Shown: in pieces, positions 7,460 through 15,569 of the stretch
Layout of the letters: each line of letters starts with the position of its first letter
Position numbering within the stretch: the stretch's first letter is position 1
Assembly (NCBI RefSeq): GCF_902491705.1
Contig: NZ_CABUIW010000018.1
Location: 1-34,896, forward strand
Length of the DNA stretch: 34,896 bases
Reading direction: 5' to 3'
Source of the DNA: an uncultured Lactobacillus sp.
GTDB lineage: Bacteria; Bacillota; Bacilli; Lactobacillales; Lactobacillaceae
Position numbers and translations under genes: made by a program
Notes under the pieces: generated by a model
What the model was told of the DNA's origin: nothing
Databases searched by the model: none
The model's input: only the letters and a program-made list of their open reading frames with translations

Positions 7460-8299
7460 TTAATGATTAAACTTCTTGTAGTTTTGGATGTAACGTTTTG
7501 CCACACCCATCATGTGAACACTGATCTTGCTTGGGTCATCTTTCAAACCACTGAAGCTAATGCCAAAGTATTTAGTCTTAGCATCGTAGTTCTTGGTACG
7601 GCAACCAAGCAAGTCGCCAGCGTGTTCCCATTCAGTATATCTTGAAGAGTCATTCATTTGACTGTCTGAACCAGAGAAGCCACCGAATAACATTTGCTTA
7701 ACGTTGAAGTAAATTTGGCTCTTCAAGGCTGACATGGTACGCATGTTGGTGTGGTATTCAGTTGAAATAGGTAAGCCGGCTTCGTCTTCGTAAACTTGAC
7801 CTACCTTTGAGTTAAGGCCGGAAGCCTTAGCTGCACGTTCAATGCCAGTAACATAGTGATCAGCATCCCAGCAAGATCTGTCGTGATCGTAGTATTCATT
7901 TGCTACACGATCAGCAAAGTGTAAAGCACCAGTCTTGTAAGTCCAAGATTGCTTGCCGAGTTGATTACGAGCCGAGTTGATTAAACTTAAAGTGTATTCA
8001 CTTAATTCAACCTTTTGACTGTTAGTTAATTTAGTCACATTAACTAATGAATTGTCATTACCAGCTTCACTATTGGTATTTTCTTGCATACCTTTCTTTG
8101 AAGCATTAATCAAAGCTTTGCTTGCTTTACCAGTTTGGTTCCATTTAATAATGGCACTCTTAGTGTAGCCAGCTGGCAAAGTGATTGAAGCAGCTTCAAC
8201 AGTAGAATTTACTGGTTGGCTGTTAAGCATAGCAAAACCGCCACCGATTAATGCAGCAGCAACACTGATGGTTGATAAAAGTTTAATATTCTTACTCAT
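7460..8299 (-). CDS. Secreted SEC10/PgrA surface-exclusion-like protein with CAP-like domain
   Basis: The protein has 279 residues. Residues 1-37 form a signal peptide ending VEAAS. After a Ser/Asn-rich stretch, the region from about 95 to 270 (ALINSARNQLGKQSW..., HFADRVANEYYDHD..., EWEHAGDLLGC...) matches the domain found in SEC10/PgrA surface proteins and related to CAP/SCP exoproteins. Larger family members are wall-anchored; this one has no LPXTG motif and stops right after the domain, so it is probably secreted. Two Cys residues (in SCWDAD and GDLLGC) may pair. The gene is alone, with a double terminator and a long upstream region. A role in surface exclusion is known only for plasmid homologues; here the role is unknown. 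Confidence 0.75.
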   Translation of the reverse strand: MSKNIKLLSTISVAAALIGGGFAMLNSQPVNSTVEAASITLPAGYTKSAIIKWNQTGKASKALINASKKGMQENTNSEAGNDNSLVNVTKLTNSQKVELSEYTLSLINSARNQLGKQSWTYKTGALHFADRVANEYYDHDRSCWDADHYVTGIERAAKASGLNSKVGQVYEDEAGLPISTEYHTNMRTMSALKSQIYFNVKQMLFGGFSGSDSQMNDSSRYTEWEHAGDLLGCRTKNYDAKTKYFGISFSGLKDDPSKISVHMMGVAKRYIQNYKKFNH

Positions 8300-8374
8300 T
8301 TTCCTAATCCCCTATATAACAAAAATTTCGTTTATTTAAGTTTATTTATCACAATTCCCAATGTATAAACTCAA

Positions 8375-8405
8375 ATATTTAAGAAGTAGTCGAGTTCTTA
8401 AATAT
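8375..8405. repeat. 11-bp perfect inverted repeat
   Basis: ATATTTAAGAA at 8375-8385 and TTCTTAAATAT at 8395-8405 with a 9-base spacer. No T run follows, so an operator or RNA hairpin is more likely than a terminator. Confidence 0.6.
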
Positions 8406-8729
8406 GCTACAAGTCCCTTCATGCATAAGATTAGCAGGAATAATGCCAAAGTCTATATGCGTAAAGATTTAATAACATATCATTTAATAACAAGTGATAT
8501 GCCTTTTAATTATAAACAGTACTGTTATGCTATTTTTTATGCTAGTAGTAAGCATCACATAATTAATAAATAATTTCACGTTTTTTTATAAAAAATCAAA
8601 ATATATAAAAAAGTAAGTAATTATAACCAAAGTTATTTATTTTCTAGAGCTTTATAAACGCGTAAACAGTTGATATATCTGTAAAAAAAGTCCCAAATTT
8701 ATATTAACTATATGAGTATATATAATTGC

Positions 8730-8743
8730 TGAAAACGATTGCT
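8730..8743. promoter_or_regulatory. cre-like site (distal)
   Basis: TGAAAACGATTGCT agrees with the CcpA consensus TGWAANCGNTNWCA at 12 of 14 positions. It lies about 360 bp before the GH4 gene. Confidence 0.35.
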
Positions 8744-8989
8744 ATTTGGATAAAACTAACAATATGTAATAAAAACCGCTATTTAAACTATATATGGAAT
8801 ATAAAACTATATAATGCACGTCTAAAAAATGTTATTTCAAATTAAACCTATACGTTATGAAAAAACATATAATTGGAATATTAAACAATCCTTCTTGTAT
8901 ATATGGAAGAAAAATTGACGTATTATTCATCAAAAAATATTTCATGAGGTGAAACGAGTTCCAAGCCACGAAACAAAGTCTGAAGCCAA

Positions 8990-9003
8990 TGAAAACGAAT
9001 ACA
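8990..9003. promoter_or_regulatory. cre-like site overlapping the GH4 promoter
   Basis: TGAAAACGAATACA agrees with TGWAANCGNTNWCA at 13 of 14 positions. It covers the -35 position of an extended -10 promoter (TGATATAAA, TATAAA at 9021-9026), so CcpA could repress the GH4 gene. Confidence 0.55.
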
Positions 9004-9098
9004 TTTTAGAAAAATGATGATATAAATATAACCGTAAGGTAAATGAAACGAAATAAAACAAATGAAGAGATAAAAACTTATCAAAGGAGAGTTCAATT

Positions 9099-10436
9099 AT
9101 GAATGGTAAGAAGTACTCAGTAGTTATTGCCGGTGGTGGTAGTACATTTACACCAGGATTTGTTCTCGACTTAATCAAGAGTCAAGACAAGTTCCCAATG
9201 AGACAATTGAAGTTCTACGATAACGATGCAGAACGTCAAAAGAAGATTGGTGAGGCTGTAAAGATCATCATGAAGGAAAGAGCTCCACAAATTAAGTTCT
9301 CATACACTACTGATCCTAAGGAAGCCTTCACCGATGTCGACTTCGTAATGGGTTCAATTCGTGTTGGTAAATACCACATGAGAAGCTTAGATGAAAAGAT
9401 TCCATTGAAATACGGTGTAAATGGTCAAGAAACTACAGGACCCGGAGGAATGGCTTACGGTCTTCGTTCAATTCCTGCAATTCTTCAAATCATTGACTGG
9501 ATGCAAGAATATTCACCAAACGCTTGGATGATCAACTACTCCAACACTATTGCCATTGTTGCAGAAGCTTGTCGTCGTCTTCGTCCAGGTGCAAAAGTTA
9601 TCAACATCTGTGACATGCCAATTGATGACATGGACAGAATGGCAGCTATCTGTGGACTTGATAGTTGGCATGACATTGACTTCAACTACTACGGCTTGAA
9701 CCACTTCGGCTGGTGGAAAGAAGTTAGAAACAAGAAGACCGGCGAAGACTTAATGCCTAAGCTTAAGGAATACGTCAAAGACCACGGCTACTGGGTAGGT
9801 GGCGACTATGACAAGGATACTGAAGCTTCATGGGAAGCAACTTTCAAGAAGGTTGCTGACGACTACAAGATGGACCCAGAAACCTTGCCAAACAACTACA
9901 TGCAATACTACTACTTCCCACAATATGAAGTAGCTAACGCAGATCCAAACCACACTCGTACTGATGAAATTCGTGAACACCGTCAAAAGATCGTCTTTGG
10001 TGAATGTGAACGTATTGTTAAGGCTGGTACTGCTAAGAACAACATTTGGGACATCTCAGGCCTTCACTCAGAATATATTGTAGATATTATCCACGCTATT
10101 GCCTACAACACTCACGAAAAGTTCTTGGCTAACTGTGAAAACAACGGTGCTATTTCAAACATGGATCCAGACTCAATTGTCGAAGTTCCTGCATTATTCG
10201 GTGCTGATGGTATTCAACCTATGGCAACTGGTAAGGCCGGCAGATTCCAAAGAGGTTTGATGATGGAACAACAAACTTGTGAAAAGTTGGTTGTTGATGC
10301 TTATGTTGAACACTCTTACCAAAAGATGCTTCAAGCCTTCGCTTTGAACAAGACTGTGCCAGATGCTTCTGTTGCTAAGAAGATTTTGGATGACATGATT
10401 CCAGTTAACGCTCCATACTGGCCAGAATTGAAATAA
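9099..10436 (+). CDS. GH4 family 6-phospho-alpha-glucosidase (GlvA/MalH type)
   Basis: The protein has 445 residues, normal for the family. An N-terminal NAD-binding motif is seen at 7-20 (SVVIAGGGSTFTPG). CDMP at 171-174 holds the metal-binding Cys and is the signature of the phospho-alpha-glucoside branch of GH4 (the beta branch has CNVP). GLNHFGWW at 199-206 gives the second metal-binding residue, His202. Known enzymes hydrolyse maltose-6'-phosphate and related sugars in the cytoplasm after PTS uptake, using NAD and Mn(II). AAAGGAGAG lies before the ATG. A terminator follows, then an RpiR gene, the same partner type as glvR in Bacillus. No PTS transporter gene is adjacent. Codon use is strongly biased, which suggests high expression. 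Confidence 0.9.
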   Translation: MNGKKYSVVIAGGGSTFTPGFVLDLIKSQDKFPMRQLKFYDNDAERQKKIGEAVKIIMKERAPQIKFSYTTDPKEAFTDVDFVMGSIRVGKYHMRSLDEKIPLKYGVNGQETTGPGGMAYGLRSIPAILQIIDWMQEYSPNAWMINYSNTIAIVAEACRRLRPGAKVINICDMPIDDMDRMAAICGLDSWHDIDFNYYGLNHFGWWKEVRNKKTGEDLMPKLKEYVKDHGYWVGGDYDKDTEASWEATFKKVADDYKMDPETLPNNYMQYYYFPQYEVANADPNHTRTDEIREHRQKIVFGECERIVKAGTAKNNIWDISGLHSEYIVDIIHAIAYNTHEKFLANCENNGAISNMDPDSIVEVPALFGADGIQPMATGKAGRFQRGLMMEQQTCEKLVVDAYVEHSYQKMLQAFALNKTVPDASVAKKILDDMIPVNAPYWPELK

Positions 10437-10466
10437 AGCTGCATAACCTGTAAAAACAAAAACACA

Positions 10467-10503
10467 AAAGAGGATAACCGCAAATATGGCGGCTATCCTT
10501 TTT
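10467..10503 (+). terminator. Terminator of the GH4 gene
   Basis: AGGATAACCGC at 10471-10481 pairs with GCGGCTATCCT at 10489-10499 with one mismatch, followed by T5. Confidence 0.8.
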
Positions 10504-10562
10504 GTGTGGATCATGATATTCTTGTGGTAAAGCCAATAAAGTAGTAGAGAAAGGATAAATAG

Positions 10563-11333
10563 ATGGATCTGGAAGCAGCAGTCATGAAGAATAAAGAGGG
10601 CTTTAACGAGACGGATAAGGCTATTGTGAGCTATTTATTACAATATCCGGAAGCTGCCAGCAAGTTGAGTCTGATGGAATTAGCTCAAAAATTGTATGTT
10701 TCTAAGTCTGCTATTTTTCGTTTGAGTAAAAAGTTGGGGCTGAGCGGATTTAGCGAATTAAAGTTTGAATTATCAGAACTTACAGCTAAAAAAGCGCAGC
10801 GAGAAAAATATGCTCAGGGGCTAGATTTTGACGCTAATTTACAAAAAATTCTTGAGGAAACGGTCAAATATTTTAAGGGCTTGAATTTGAAGGACTTGTT
10901 CCAAGATATAGACCAGGCAGACACAATTTATATTTATTCAACTGGCTGGCAGCAACAGATTATCGCAGAATATCTATCCCATTCTTTTTTCTTAGTTGGT
11001 AAAAAAGCGATTATTCTGCCGAGTGCGCGTGATGAAGTTTCGATGCTGGGGCGGTCAGTTAAAACCAACGATATGCTGTTTGTAATCTCATTTGGCGGTT
11101 TTAACAAGACAATTATTGAAGAACTGAAGAAAATCGACGCAATTAATACCAAGTTGAAGATGGTTTCATTAACTAGTTGGCAGCCAGGGAAGATTGCGTC
11201 GCTGAGCGACTACAGCTTCTTCTTTAAGACAACGCCATTTCAATTCAGTAATCAAAATGCGGTCACGTTCAGTTCGGCTTATGTTTTGATCGATTTATTA
11301 ATGAATGAGTATGGCAAGCATTGCGGTTTGTAA
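10563..11333 (+). CDS. RpiR/MurR family transcriptional regulator
   Basis: The protein has 256 residues. The N-terminal RpiR helix-turn-helix lies at about 20-75 (SLMELAQKLYVSKSAIFRLS, then KKLGLSGFSELKFEL). The C-terminal SIS phosphosugar-binding domain covers about 110-250 (TIYIYSTGWQQQIIAEYLSH...). These regulators sense phosphorylated sugars. The position directly after the GH4 gene suggests control of alpha-glucoside use, like GlvR, but it is co-transcribed with the asparaginase gene 17 bp downstream. The ribosome site is AGAAAGGA just before the ATG at 10563. Whether it activates or represses cannot be read from the sequence. Confidence 0.85.
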   Translation: MDLEAAVMKNKEGFNETDKAIVSYLLQYPEAASKLSLMELAQKLYVSKSAIFRLSKKLGLSGFSELKFELSELTAKKAQREKYAQGLDFDANLQKILEETVKYFKGLNLKDLFQDIDQADTIYIYSTGWQQQIIAEYLSHSFFLVGKKAIILPSARDEVSMLGRSVKTNDMLFVISFGGFNKTIIEELKKIDAINTKLKMVSLTSWQPGKIASLSDYSFFFKTTPFQFSNQNAVTFSSAYVLIDLLMNEYGKHCGL

Positions 11334-11350
11334 AAAATAGAGGGTAAAAA

Positions 11351-12343
11351 ATGAAGAAATTATTATTGCTATCAACGGGAGGCACGATTGCTTCTGTCGC
11401 ATCTGATTCTGGACTAGTTCCTAGAGAAACTGGCGAAGAATTAATTAAAATGCTGGGTAAATTGCCTTATGAAATTCATGTAAAGGATATTTTGCAATTA
11501 GACTCTTCCAACATTCAGCCAGAAGAATGGAAGTTTATTGCACAAAATATTTATAAATACCGCAATGATTATGATGGAATCGTCGTTTCACACGGTACTG
11601 ATACGATGGCTTATACTGCTTCAATGCTTTCTTTTATGTTAAAGAACATCAATATTCCAGTCGTGTTAACAGGTAGTCAGGTGCCAATTAACGTTGTTTT
11701 AAGTGACGCGCACGACAATTTGCGTTTAGCCTTTGCGGCAGCTGCTACTTGTCCGCCTGATATTTACTTGGCTTTCCACAACAAAGTAATGCTGGGATGC
11801 CGTTCAGTAAAGGTGCGAACAACTAACTTCGATGCCTTTGAAAGTGTAAACGTACCGCCAATTGCGACTGTTTCTTCAGATGGCTTGGTCTTTAACGAAG
11901 AGCATTTCCAAAAAGAGCACGATGGCGCACCTGTTTTGAATACCAATATAGATTCACATGTTTCTTTGGTAAAACTGTTTCCAGGTTTTGACCCTAATCT
12001 GCTCTTTGCGATGGTTGATAGCGGCTGTCGCGGCATCGTTATTGAAGCTTACGGCTTAGGCGGGATGAACTTTATTCGCCGTAACATGGTGGCCGCAATT
12101 GGTAAGTTGATTCGCCGCGGCATCCCTGTTGTAGCCAGCAGCCAATGTTTATATGAGCGTAGCGATTTGACTAAATATGAAGTTGGACGTGAAGCATTGC
12201 TTGAAGGTGCGATCAGTGCTTGTGATATGACGTCTGAGAGTGCGATCACCAAGTTAATGTGGGCTTTAGGCCAAGGCATGGATGTTCATGAAATAGACGA
12301 ATTTTTCAATACCAATGTAGCTGGTGAAGTAACCCTTAAATAA
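11351..12343 (+). CDS. Type I L-asparaginase
   Basis: The protein has 330 residues. The first catalytic motif STGGTIAS places the nucleophile at Thr12. The second motif SHGTDTMAY at 80-88 gives Thr83-Asp84. SSN at 52-54 and LTGSQVP near 110 complete the substrate pocket. There is no signal peptide, so this is the cytoplasmic, lower-affinity type that converts asparagine to aspartate and ammonia. It follows the RpiR gene in one transcript with AGGGT before the ATG. No asparagine transporter lies next to it. Family assignment is firm. Confidence 0.92.
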   Translation: MKKLLLLSTGGTIASVASDSGLVPRETGEELIKMLGKLPYEIHVKDILQLDSSNIQPEEWKFIAQNIYKYRNDYDGIVVSHGTDTMAYTASMLSFMLKNINIPVVLTGSQVPINVVLSDAHDNLRLAFAAAATCPPDIYLAFHNKVMLGCRSVKVRTTNFDAFESVNVPPIATVSSDGLVFNEEHFQKEHDGAPVLNTNIDSHVSLVKLFPGFDPNLLFAMVDSGCRGIVIEAYGLGGMNFIRRNMVAAIGKLIRRGIPVVASSQCLYERSDLTKYEVGREALLEGAISACDMTSESAITKLMWALGQGMDVHEIDEFFNTNVAGEVTLK

Positions 12344-12371
12344 GAGTAAAAATTGTTACAATTTGGTTAAA

Positions 12372-12385
12372 TGTAAGCGTACTCA
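12372..12385. promoter_or_regulatory. cre-like site before the small membrane gene
   Basis: TGTAAGCGTACTCA agrees with TGWAANCGNTNWCA at 13 of 14 positions. It lies just before two TATAAT-like hexamers at 12391 and 12409. Confidence 0.5.
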
Positions 12386-12437
12386 TCACTATAATGACAA
12401 GCTTCCTGTATAATATGAGAAAAGGAGCTGTCGGCAA

Positions 12438-12578
12438 GTGAAAAGTAAAGTTTTAGAACGAATTTGGGTAATCCTAGCAGCACTAGGTATAGGGATTTCT
12501 CTTTTTATTAATAACTCACACAAGTTAATCGAATCTAATGCACAAAATTTTTCTAGTGCAATCATCAACAAAAAATAA
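12438..12578 (+). CDS. Small single-span membrane protein, 46 aa
   Basis: The frame starts at GTG 12438-12440 with AAGGAG at 12422-12427 (10-base spacing) and ends at TAA 12576-12578. A basic head (KSKVLER) is followed by one hydrophobic segment (IWVILAALGIGISLFI, about 9-24) and a polar tail. The gene has its own TATAAT-type promoter and its own terminator at 12586-12608, so it is a complete small transcription unit. Homology and function are unknown to me. Small proteins of this shape often modulate a membrane partner; that is inference. The cre-like site upstream suggests carbon control. Confidence 0.6.
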   Translation: MKSKVLERIWVILAALGIGISLFINNSHKLIESNAQNFSSAIINKK

Positions 12579-12585
12579 ATTAATT

Positions 12586-12608
12586 AGTCGCGTAAGCGGC
12601 TTTTTTTA
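12586..12608 (+). terminator. Short intrinsic terminator
   Basis: AGTCGC-GTAA-GCGGCT (12586-12601) with T7. Confidence 0.75.
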
Positions 12609-12628
12609 TATAATGAGTAAAAAGAGAA

Positions 12629-12928
12629 ATGGACGTGAATGAATTGGATAATTTTGAAGAAATAAGAAACAATTTACAAATGATTGAAGAAATGCTTAAC
12701 CGTATGCCACTTGGTCGCGGCGGCGAAAACGATGTTTTTGCAGTTACTGCAGAAGATATGGATAACTTGCTCAGCAATGTAACACCAGACATGAGCGGTG
12801 AAAAGGTAGCAGAAAAAGCTAAGGCAATTTTGCACACTTGCCATAAAGTATTATTGCTTCGTCAAAAGAATGATCGTTTGACTCCAGAACAAGAAAATTT
12901 GCTTAAAGACATCGAAAAGCTTGGCTAA
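12629..12928 (+). CDS. Conserved-looking small acidic protein, 99 aa, unknown
   Basis: I do not recognise a named family. The protein is acidic and helical, with an N-terminal heptad-like region (NFEEIRNNLQMIEEMLNRM at about 7-25) that may be a coiled coil, a Gly/Arg turn (PLGRGGEND), and a C-terminal helix rich in Lys and Glu. There is no signal peptide. AAAAAGAGAA lies before the ATG at 12629-12631. A GTG two codons further is also possible. It sits between a small membrane gene and an EIIA gene without a clear operon link. Confidence 0.6.
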   Translation: MDVNELDNFEEIRNNLQMIEEMLNRMPLGRGGENDVFAVTAEDMDNLLSNVTPDMSGEKVAEKAKAILHTCHKVLLLRQKNDRLTPEQENLLKDIEKLG

Positions 12929-13003
12929 AAATTTCATAAGAAACAGATTATAAAACTATCTAAAACAGGTACTGCGTGAGCTAATATGTTAAAATATCAG
13001 TAT

Positions 13004-13017
13004 AGAAATCGCTTACA
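13004..13017. promoter_or_regulatory. cre-like site before the EIIA gene
   Basis: AGAAATCGCTTACA agrees with TGWAANCGNTNWCA at 13 of 14 positions. It lies downstream of a TAAAAT hexamer (12990-12995), where CcpA binding would block the polymerase. Confidence 0.5.
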
Positions 13018-13042
13018 TTAATACAAAAAGAGGTATAAACTG

Positions 13043-13435
13043 ATGGAACTTTTAATTGCAACTCATGAAGGACTTGCTTCAGGTTTAGTTTCTGCACATG
13101 ACATGCTTGCAGGTGAAAATGATCAAATTATGACAATCGAACTTAACGATAGCGGTATTAGAGACTTCCGCAAGCGTTTTGCTCAATTGATGGAAAGACA
13201 TCAACATGGTCGAGTATTGATTTTGACTGACTTAAGAAATGGTACGCCACACTTAGTAGCTAAGGAATATGAGGAAGCTCATCCAGACAGCGTAAGAGTG
13301 GTTAGCGGTGCTAACTTACCTATGGTTTTAGCATTGAGTCACAATTTAATCAGTGCTGACTTAAACGACGCGGCACAAAAGGCGATTTCAGTTGGTCGCG
13401 GCGATATTGATGTTGATAACATGCAAATGGCTTAA
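13043..13435 (+). CDS. Stand-alone mannose-family PTS EIIA domain protein
   Basis: The protein has 130 residues and is a single EIIA-Man type domain. The phosphorylatable His is His8 in LLIATHEGLASGL. The second signature LILTDLRNGTP at about 59-69 matches the family's DLxGGTP loop. It would take phosphate from HPr in the cytoplasm and pass it to an EIIB. No EIIB, EIIC or EIID gene is nearby, so it serves a remote transporter or has a regulatory role. AGAGGT lies before the ATG. A cre-like site overlies its start region. A hairpin at its end is shared with the convergent gene. Confidence 0.85.
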   Translation: MELLIATHEGLASGLVSAHDMLAGENDQIMTIELNDSGIRDFRKRFAQLMERHQHGRVLILTDLRNGTPHLVAKEYEEAHPDSVRVVSGANLPMVLALSHNLISADLNDAAQKAISVGRGDIDVDNMQMA

Positions 13436-13439
13436 AGCA

Positions 13440-13468
13440 AAAAGGCGGTAGAAATTCTACCGTCCTTT
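13440..13468. terminator. Terminator after the EIIA gene
   Basis: CGGTAGA and TCTACCG form the stem, flanked by AAAGG and CCTTTTTT. The convergent gene's stop codon (13457-13459) lies inside the hairpin. Confidence 0.75.
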
Positions 13469-14149
13469 TTTAGTGAAGAAATGCATAACTTTAGTGATAA
13501 GACTTTCTTTTGAAGTATTTTCACTAGTAATTTTAGTAGGCTGAACATTATTTTTCTTAGTACTAGAATAATGTTTGGCCCTTTTTAGATTCTTGTTAAT
13601 ATTTTTAGATTGCTTTTTCTTACTAGTGCGATGATCAGAGAGCTTGATATGTTGAGGAGTCTTATTTTTTCGATGAAAATAATGTGCCTCATCAGTTTGT
13701 GCTTCCATCGAAATATCAGGTCTGATGTAATAAAGATCCTTATCTTCATAGCTATTGATCAAAAAGACTAGGATGTCATGCAAGTCGCAGATGCAGTGCC
13801 AGGCTTGCTTTTTGTCAGGCTCGAGTTTGCTGTCATGAATTGCGGCGTTGCCCATGCGTCTGACTTCGTCGAACAAATCCATGATGCTTAAAGGATAGTT
13901 GACTTCTGAGCGCAAGTAATGCGTATCGTTTCTTAAGTTGCGGTATTCGCCGTCTTTAATCGGATAATACTGGTTCAAATTCTCCAGTTTAAAAATTTTC
14001 TTGACGATAGTCTCAAGAAGCAGCCGCGAATTACTGATGACATCACGATAATCATCGATTGTATATAACTTATAGATTTTCTCAGCTGCAGGATATTGCT
14101 CACTAAAAATAGTGCTGTTTTTTAAAAAATCAAAATTAATTTCCATCAT
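13457..14149 (-). CDS. DUF4145-like domain protein with basic tail
   Basis: The protein has 230 residues. Residues 1-135 (DYRDVISNSRLLLETIVKKI..., EVRRMGNAAIHD..., QAWHCICDLHDILVFLINSY) resemble the DUF4145 domain that precedes nuclease or helicase parts in type I restriction HsdR proteins and also occurs alone. Residues from about 160 onward are rich in Lys, Arg, His, Ser and Asn and end HFFTKKGR, which suggests nucleic-acid or surface binding. No nuclease motif is present. Two adjacent ATGs (14149 and 14146) compete; GAGG favours the second. The function is unknown; possible restriction or defence ancestry is inference. Confidence 0.6.
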   Translation of the reverse strand: MMEINFDFLKNSTIFSEQYPAAEKIYKLYTIDDYRDVISNSRLLLETIVKKIFKLENLNQYYPIKDGEYRNLRNDTHYLRSEVNYPLSIMDLFDEVRRMGNAAIHDSKLEPDKKQAWHCICDLHDILVFLINSYEDKDLYYIRPDISMEAQTDEAHYFHRKNKTPQHIKLSDHRTSKKKQSKNINKNLKRAKHYSSTKKNNVQPTKITSENTSKESLITKVMHFFTKKGR

Positions 14150-14231
14150 AACCTCGAAGTGAAAGAATAGTTGCTATTTAATCTCAACTTGTTAATCTAA
14201 TATAAAAGAGATTTTCAAACAGGGTGTAAAT

Positions 14232-15503
14232 ATGAAAAGACATAAAAAACTTTGGTTAGCGGGAATCCTGATCGTAATAATCGGTATTCTCGTTGCTGTT
14301 GGCAATTTTTATTATACAAAAGATCGGCAAATTAGCCGCATTGTGACGAATTTACGCAATCCAAAAACTGAAATGGCGAAATACGTTACAGCCTCAACGC
14401 CGGATATGAACGTGACAGATAGCAGTTTAAAGCCACTTCAAAGCTATTTTAAAGAGCATAAGCAAGCTGCTAAGCGTCTAGACTATAACTTGCGTCATGA
14501 TCGCGACAGCGGCGAAATTAAGCTGGTTGAATCCGGTAGATATTTCTTACTCTTCCCAAAATATAAGTTGCGCGTACAATGTTATCGTCCGCAGATTAAA
14601 ACTAACCACGCCAATTCCACTTTGTTTATCAACCATAAAAACTTTGGTCAAATGGAAGGTGGCAACCAAAACTACTACCAAGATCTAGGTTTAGTATTCC
14701 CAGGCCGTTATCATATCTTAGTTAAGTCAACGGTTAATGGACGTAAGCTTGACGCTGACTCAATCGTAAATATCTGGTCTGATAAGACTGTCGATATGAA
14801 CATTAAGACAGCTACGTTCCAAGTTCGCAGCGTACCTAACGGCATTATTTATGTTAATGACCGTAAGGCTGCCAAGTTAAACAAGAATGGTAACTATACT
14901 TTTAAAGATTATCCAATTGCTAAGCGAATGGAAATTTATATCCAAAGTACGGCTAATGGCAAGAAGATTAAGTCTGAGACAGTTACAGACTTGTCGCAAT
15001 CAATCAGTTCAGAATTTAGTGATAGCGAAGACGATGTAACTGATTATGACAGCAGTGTCGCTTATCAAGGTAATAGCGAAAAAGACGTCTATCAAGACGA
15101 AGAAGGCGACTACATTGTAAATCCGATCTGGCCAGGGTTAATTCAGGCTGGGGATGCAGCTAAGCAGCTCTACAACAACTTTAAAGAGCCAAATGCTGAT
15201 GAGTTTGAAAATGGCAAAGACAATGCAGACTACAAGAAGATCGAGAAGCAAGTTAAGTCTTGGAAGAAGAAAAAGAGTCTCAAAAAGTACAGTGTGAAGG
15301 TTAAAGTCTTGTCAGTTTTACCAGGCGAGAAGAATTATAGCAACGTTAACTATGAAGTAACCTTTATCAGAAAGTTTAAAGATAAGAGTAAAAAGAAACA
15401 AAAACTGTTATACCAAGATGCAATTTTCCATCAGGTTGATGGTCAACAGATGATCCAAACTCTAGGAAAGTGCAAATTAATAAAAACTAAAACTAGCAAT
15501 TAA
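14232..15503 (+). CDS. TcaA/YvbJ-like single-span membrane protein
   Basis: The protein has 423 residues. A short basic cytoplasmic head is followed by one membrane span (about 7-28); the rest is extracellular. Repeated beta-rich modules (FLLFPKYKLRVQCYRP..., TFQVRSVPNGIIYVND...) match the middle domains of TcaA, and the last 120 residues look like the NTF2-like terminal domain. TcaA proteins link to wall teichoic acid or antibiotic response in staphylococci. The usual N-terminal zinc ribbon is missing, so the protein begins right at the membrane segment. A hydrophilic Asp/Glu/Ser linker lies at about 255-290. It is a single gene with a strong terminator. Confidence 0.7.
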   Translation: MKRHKKLWLAGILIVIIGILVAVGNFYYTKDRQISRIVTNLRNPKTEMAKYVTASTPDMNVTDSSLKPLQSYFKEHKQAAKRLDYNLRHDRDSGEIKLVESGRYFLLFPKYKLRVQCYRPQIKTNHANSTLFINHKNFGQMEGGNQNYYQDLGLVFPGRYHILVKSTVNGRKLDADSIVNIWSDKTVDMNIKTATFQVRSVPNGIIYVNDRKAAKLNKNGNYTFKDYPIAKRMEIYIQSTANGKKIKSETVTDLSQSISSEFSDSEDDVTDYDSSVAYQGNSEKDVYQDEEGDYIVNPIWPGLIQAGDAAKQLYNNFKEPNADEFENGKDNADYKKIEKQVKSWKKKKSLKKYSVKVKVLSVLPGEKNYSNVNYEVTFIRKFKDKSKKKQKLLYQDAIFHQVDGQQMIQTLGKCKLIKTKTSN

Positions 15504-15518
15504 AGCTTGATCTAATAG

Positions 15519-15555
15519 GCTTTTCCACTTGTTTAAAAGTGGGAAAGCTTTTTTT
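15519..15555 (+). terminator. Terminator of the TcaA-like gene
   Basis: GCTTTTCCACTT at 15519-15530 pairs with AAGTGGGAAAGC at 15537-15548 with one wobble, then T7. Confidence 0.85.
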
Positions 15556-15569
15556 ATGCCAAAAACAGA

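Larger units (their letters stand above)
8300..9098. other. AT-rich non-coding region, 799 bp, with inverted repeats and cre-like sites
   Basis: No supported gene. It must hold the promoter of the leftward exoprotein gene and of the rightward GH4 gene. An 11-bp perfect inverted repeat lies at 8375-8385/8395-8405, CATATCA/TGATATG near 8477-8503, a 12-bp palindrome AACAGTACTGTT at 8515-8526, and an ATGCT/AGCAT hairpin near 8540-8556. Two cre-like sites are listed separately. The rest, to about 8940, is near-featureless A/T. Confidence 0.6.

Noticed and set aside
8361..8573. 70-codon frame in the long non-coding region
   Set aside because: No ribosome site, atypical composition, and it covers several palindromes; more likely chance.
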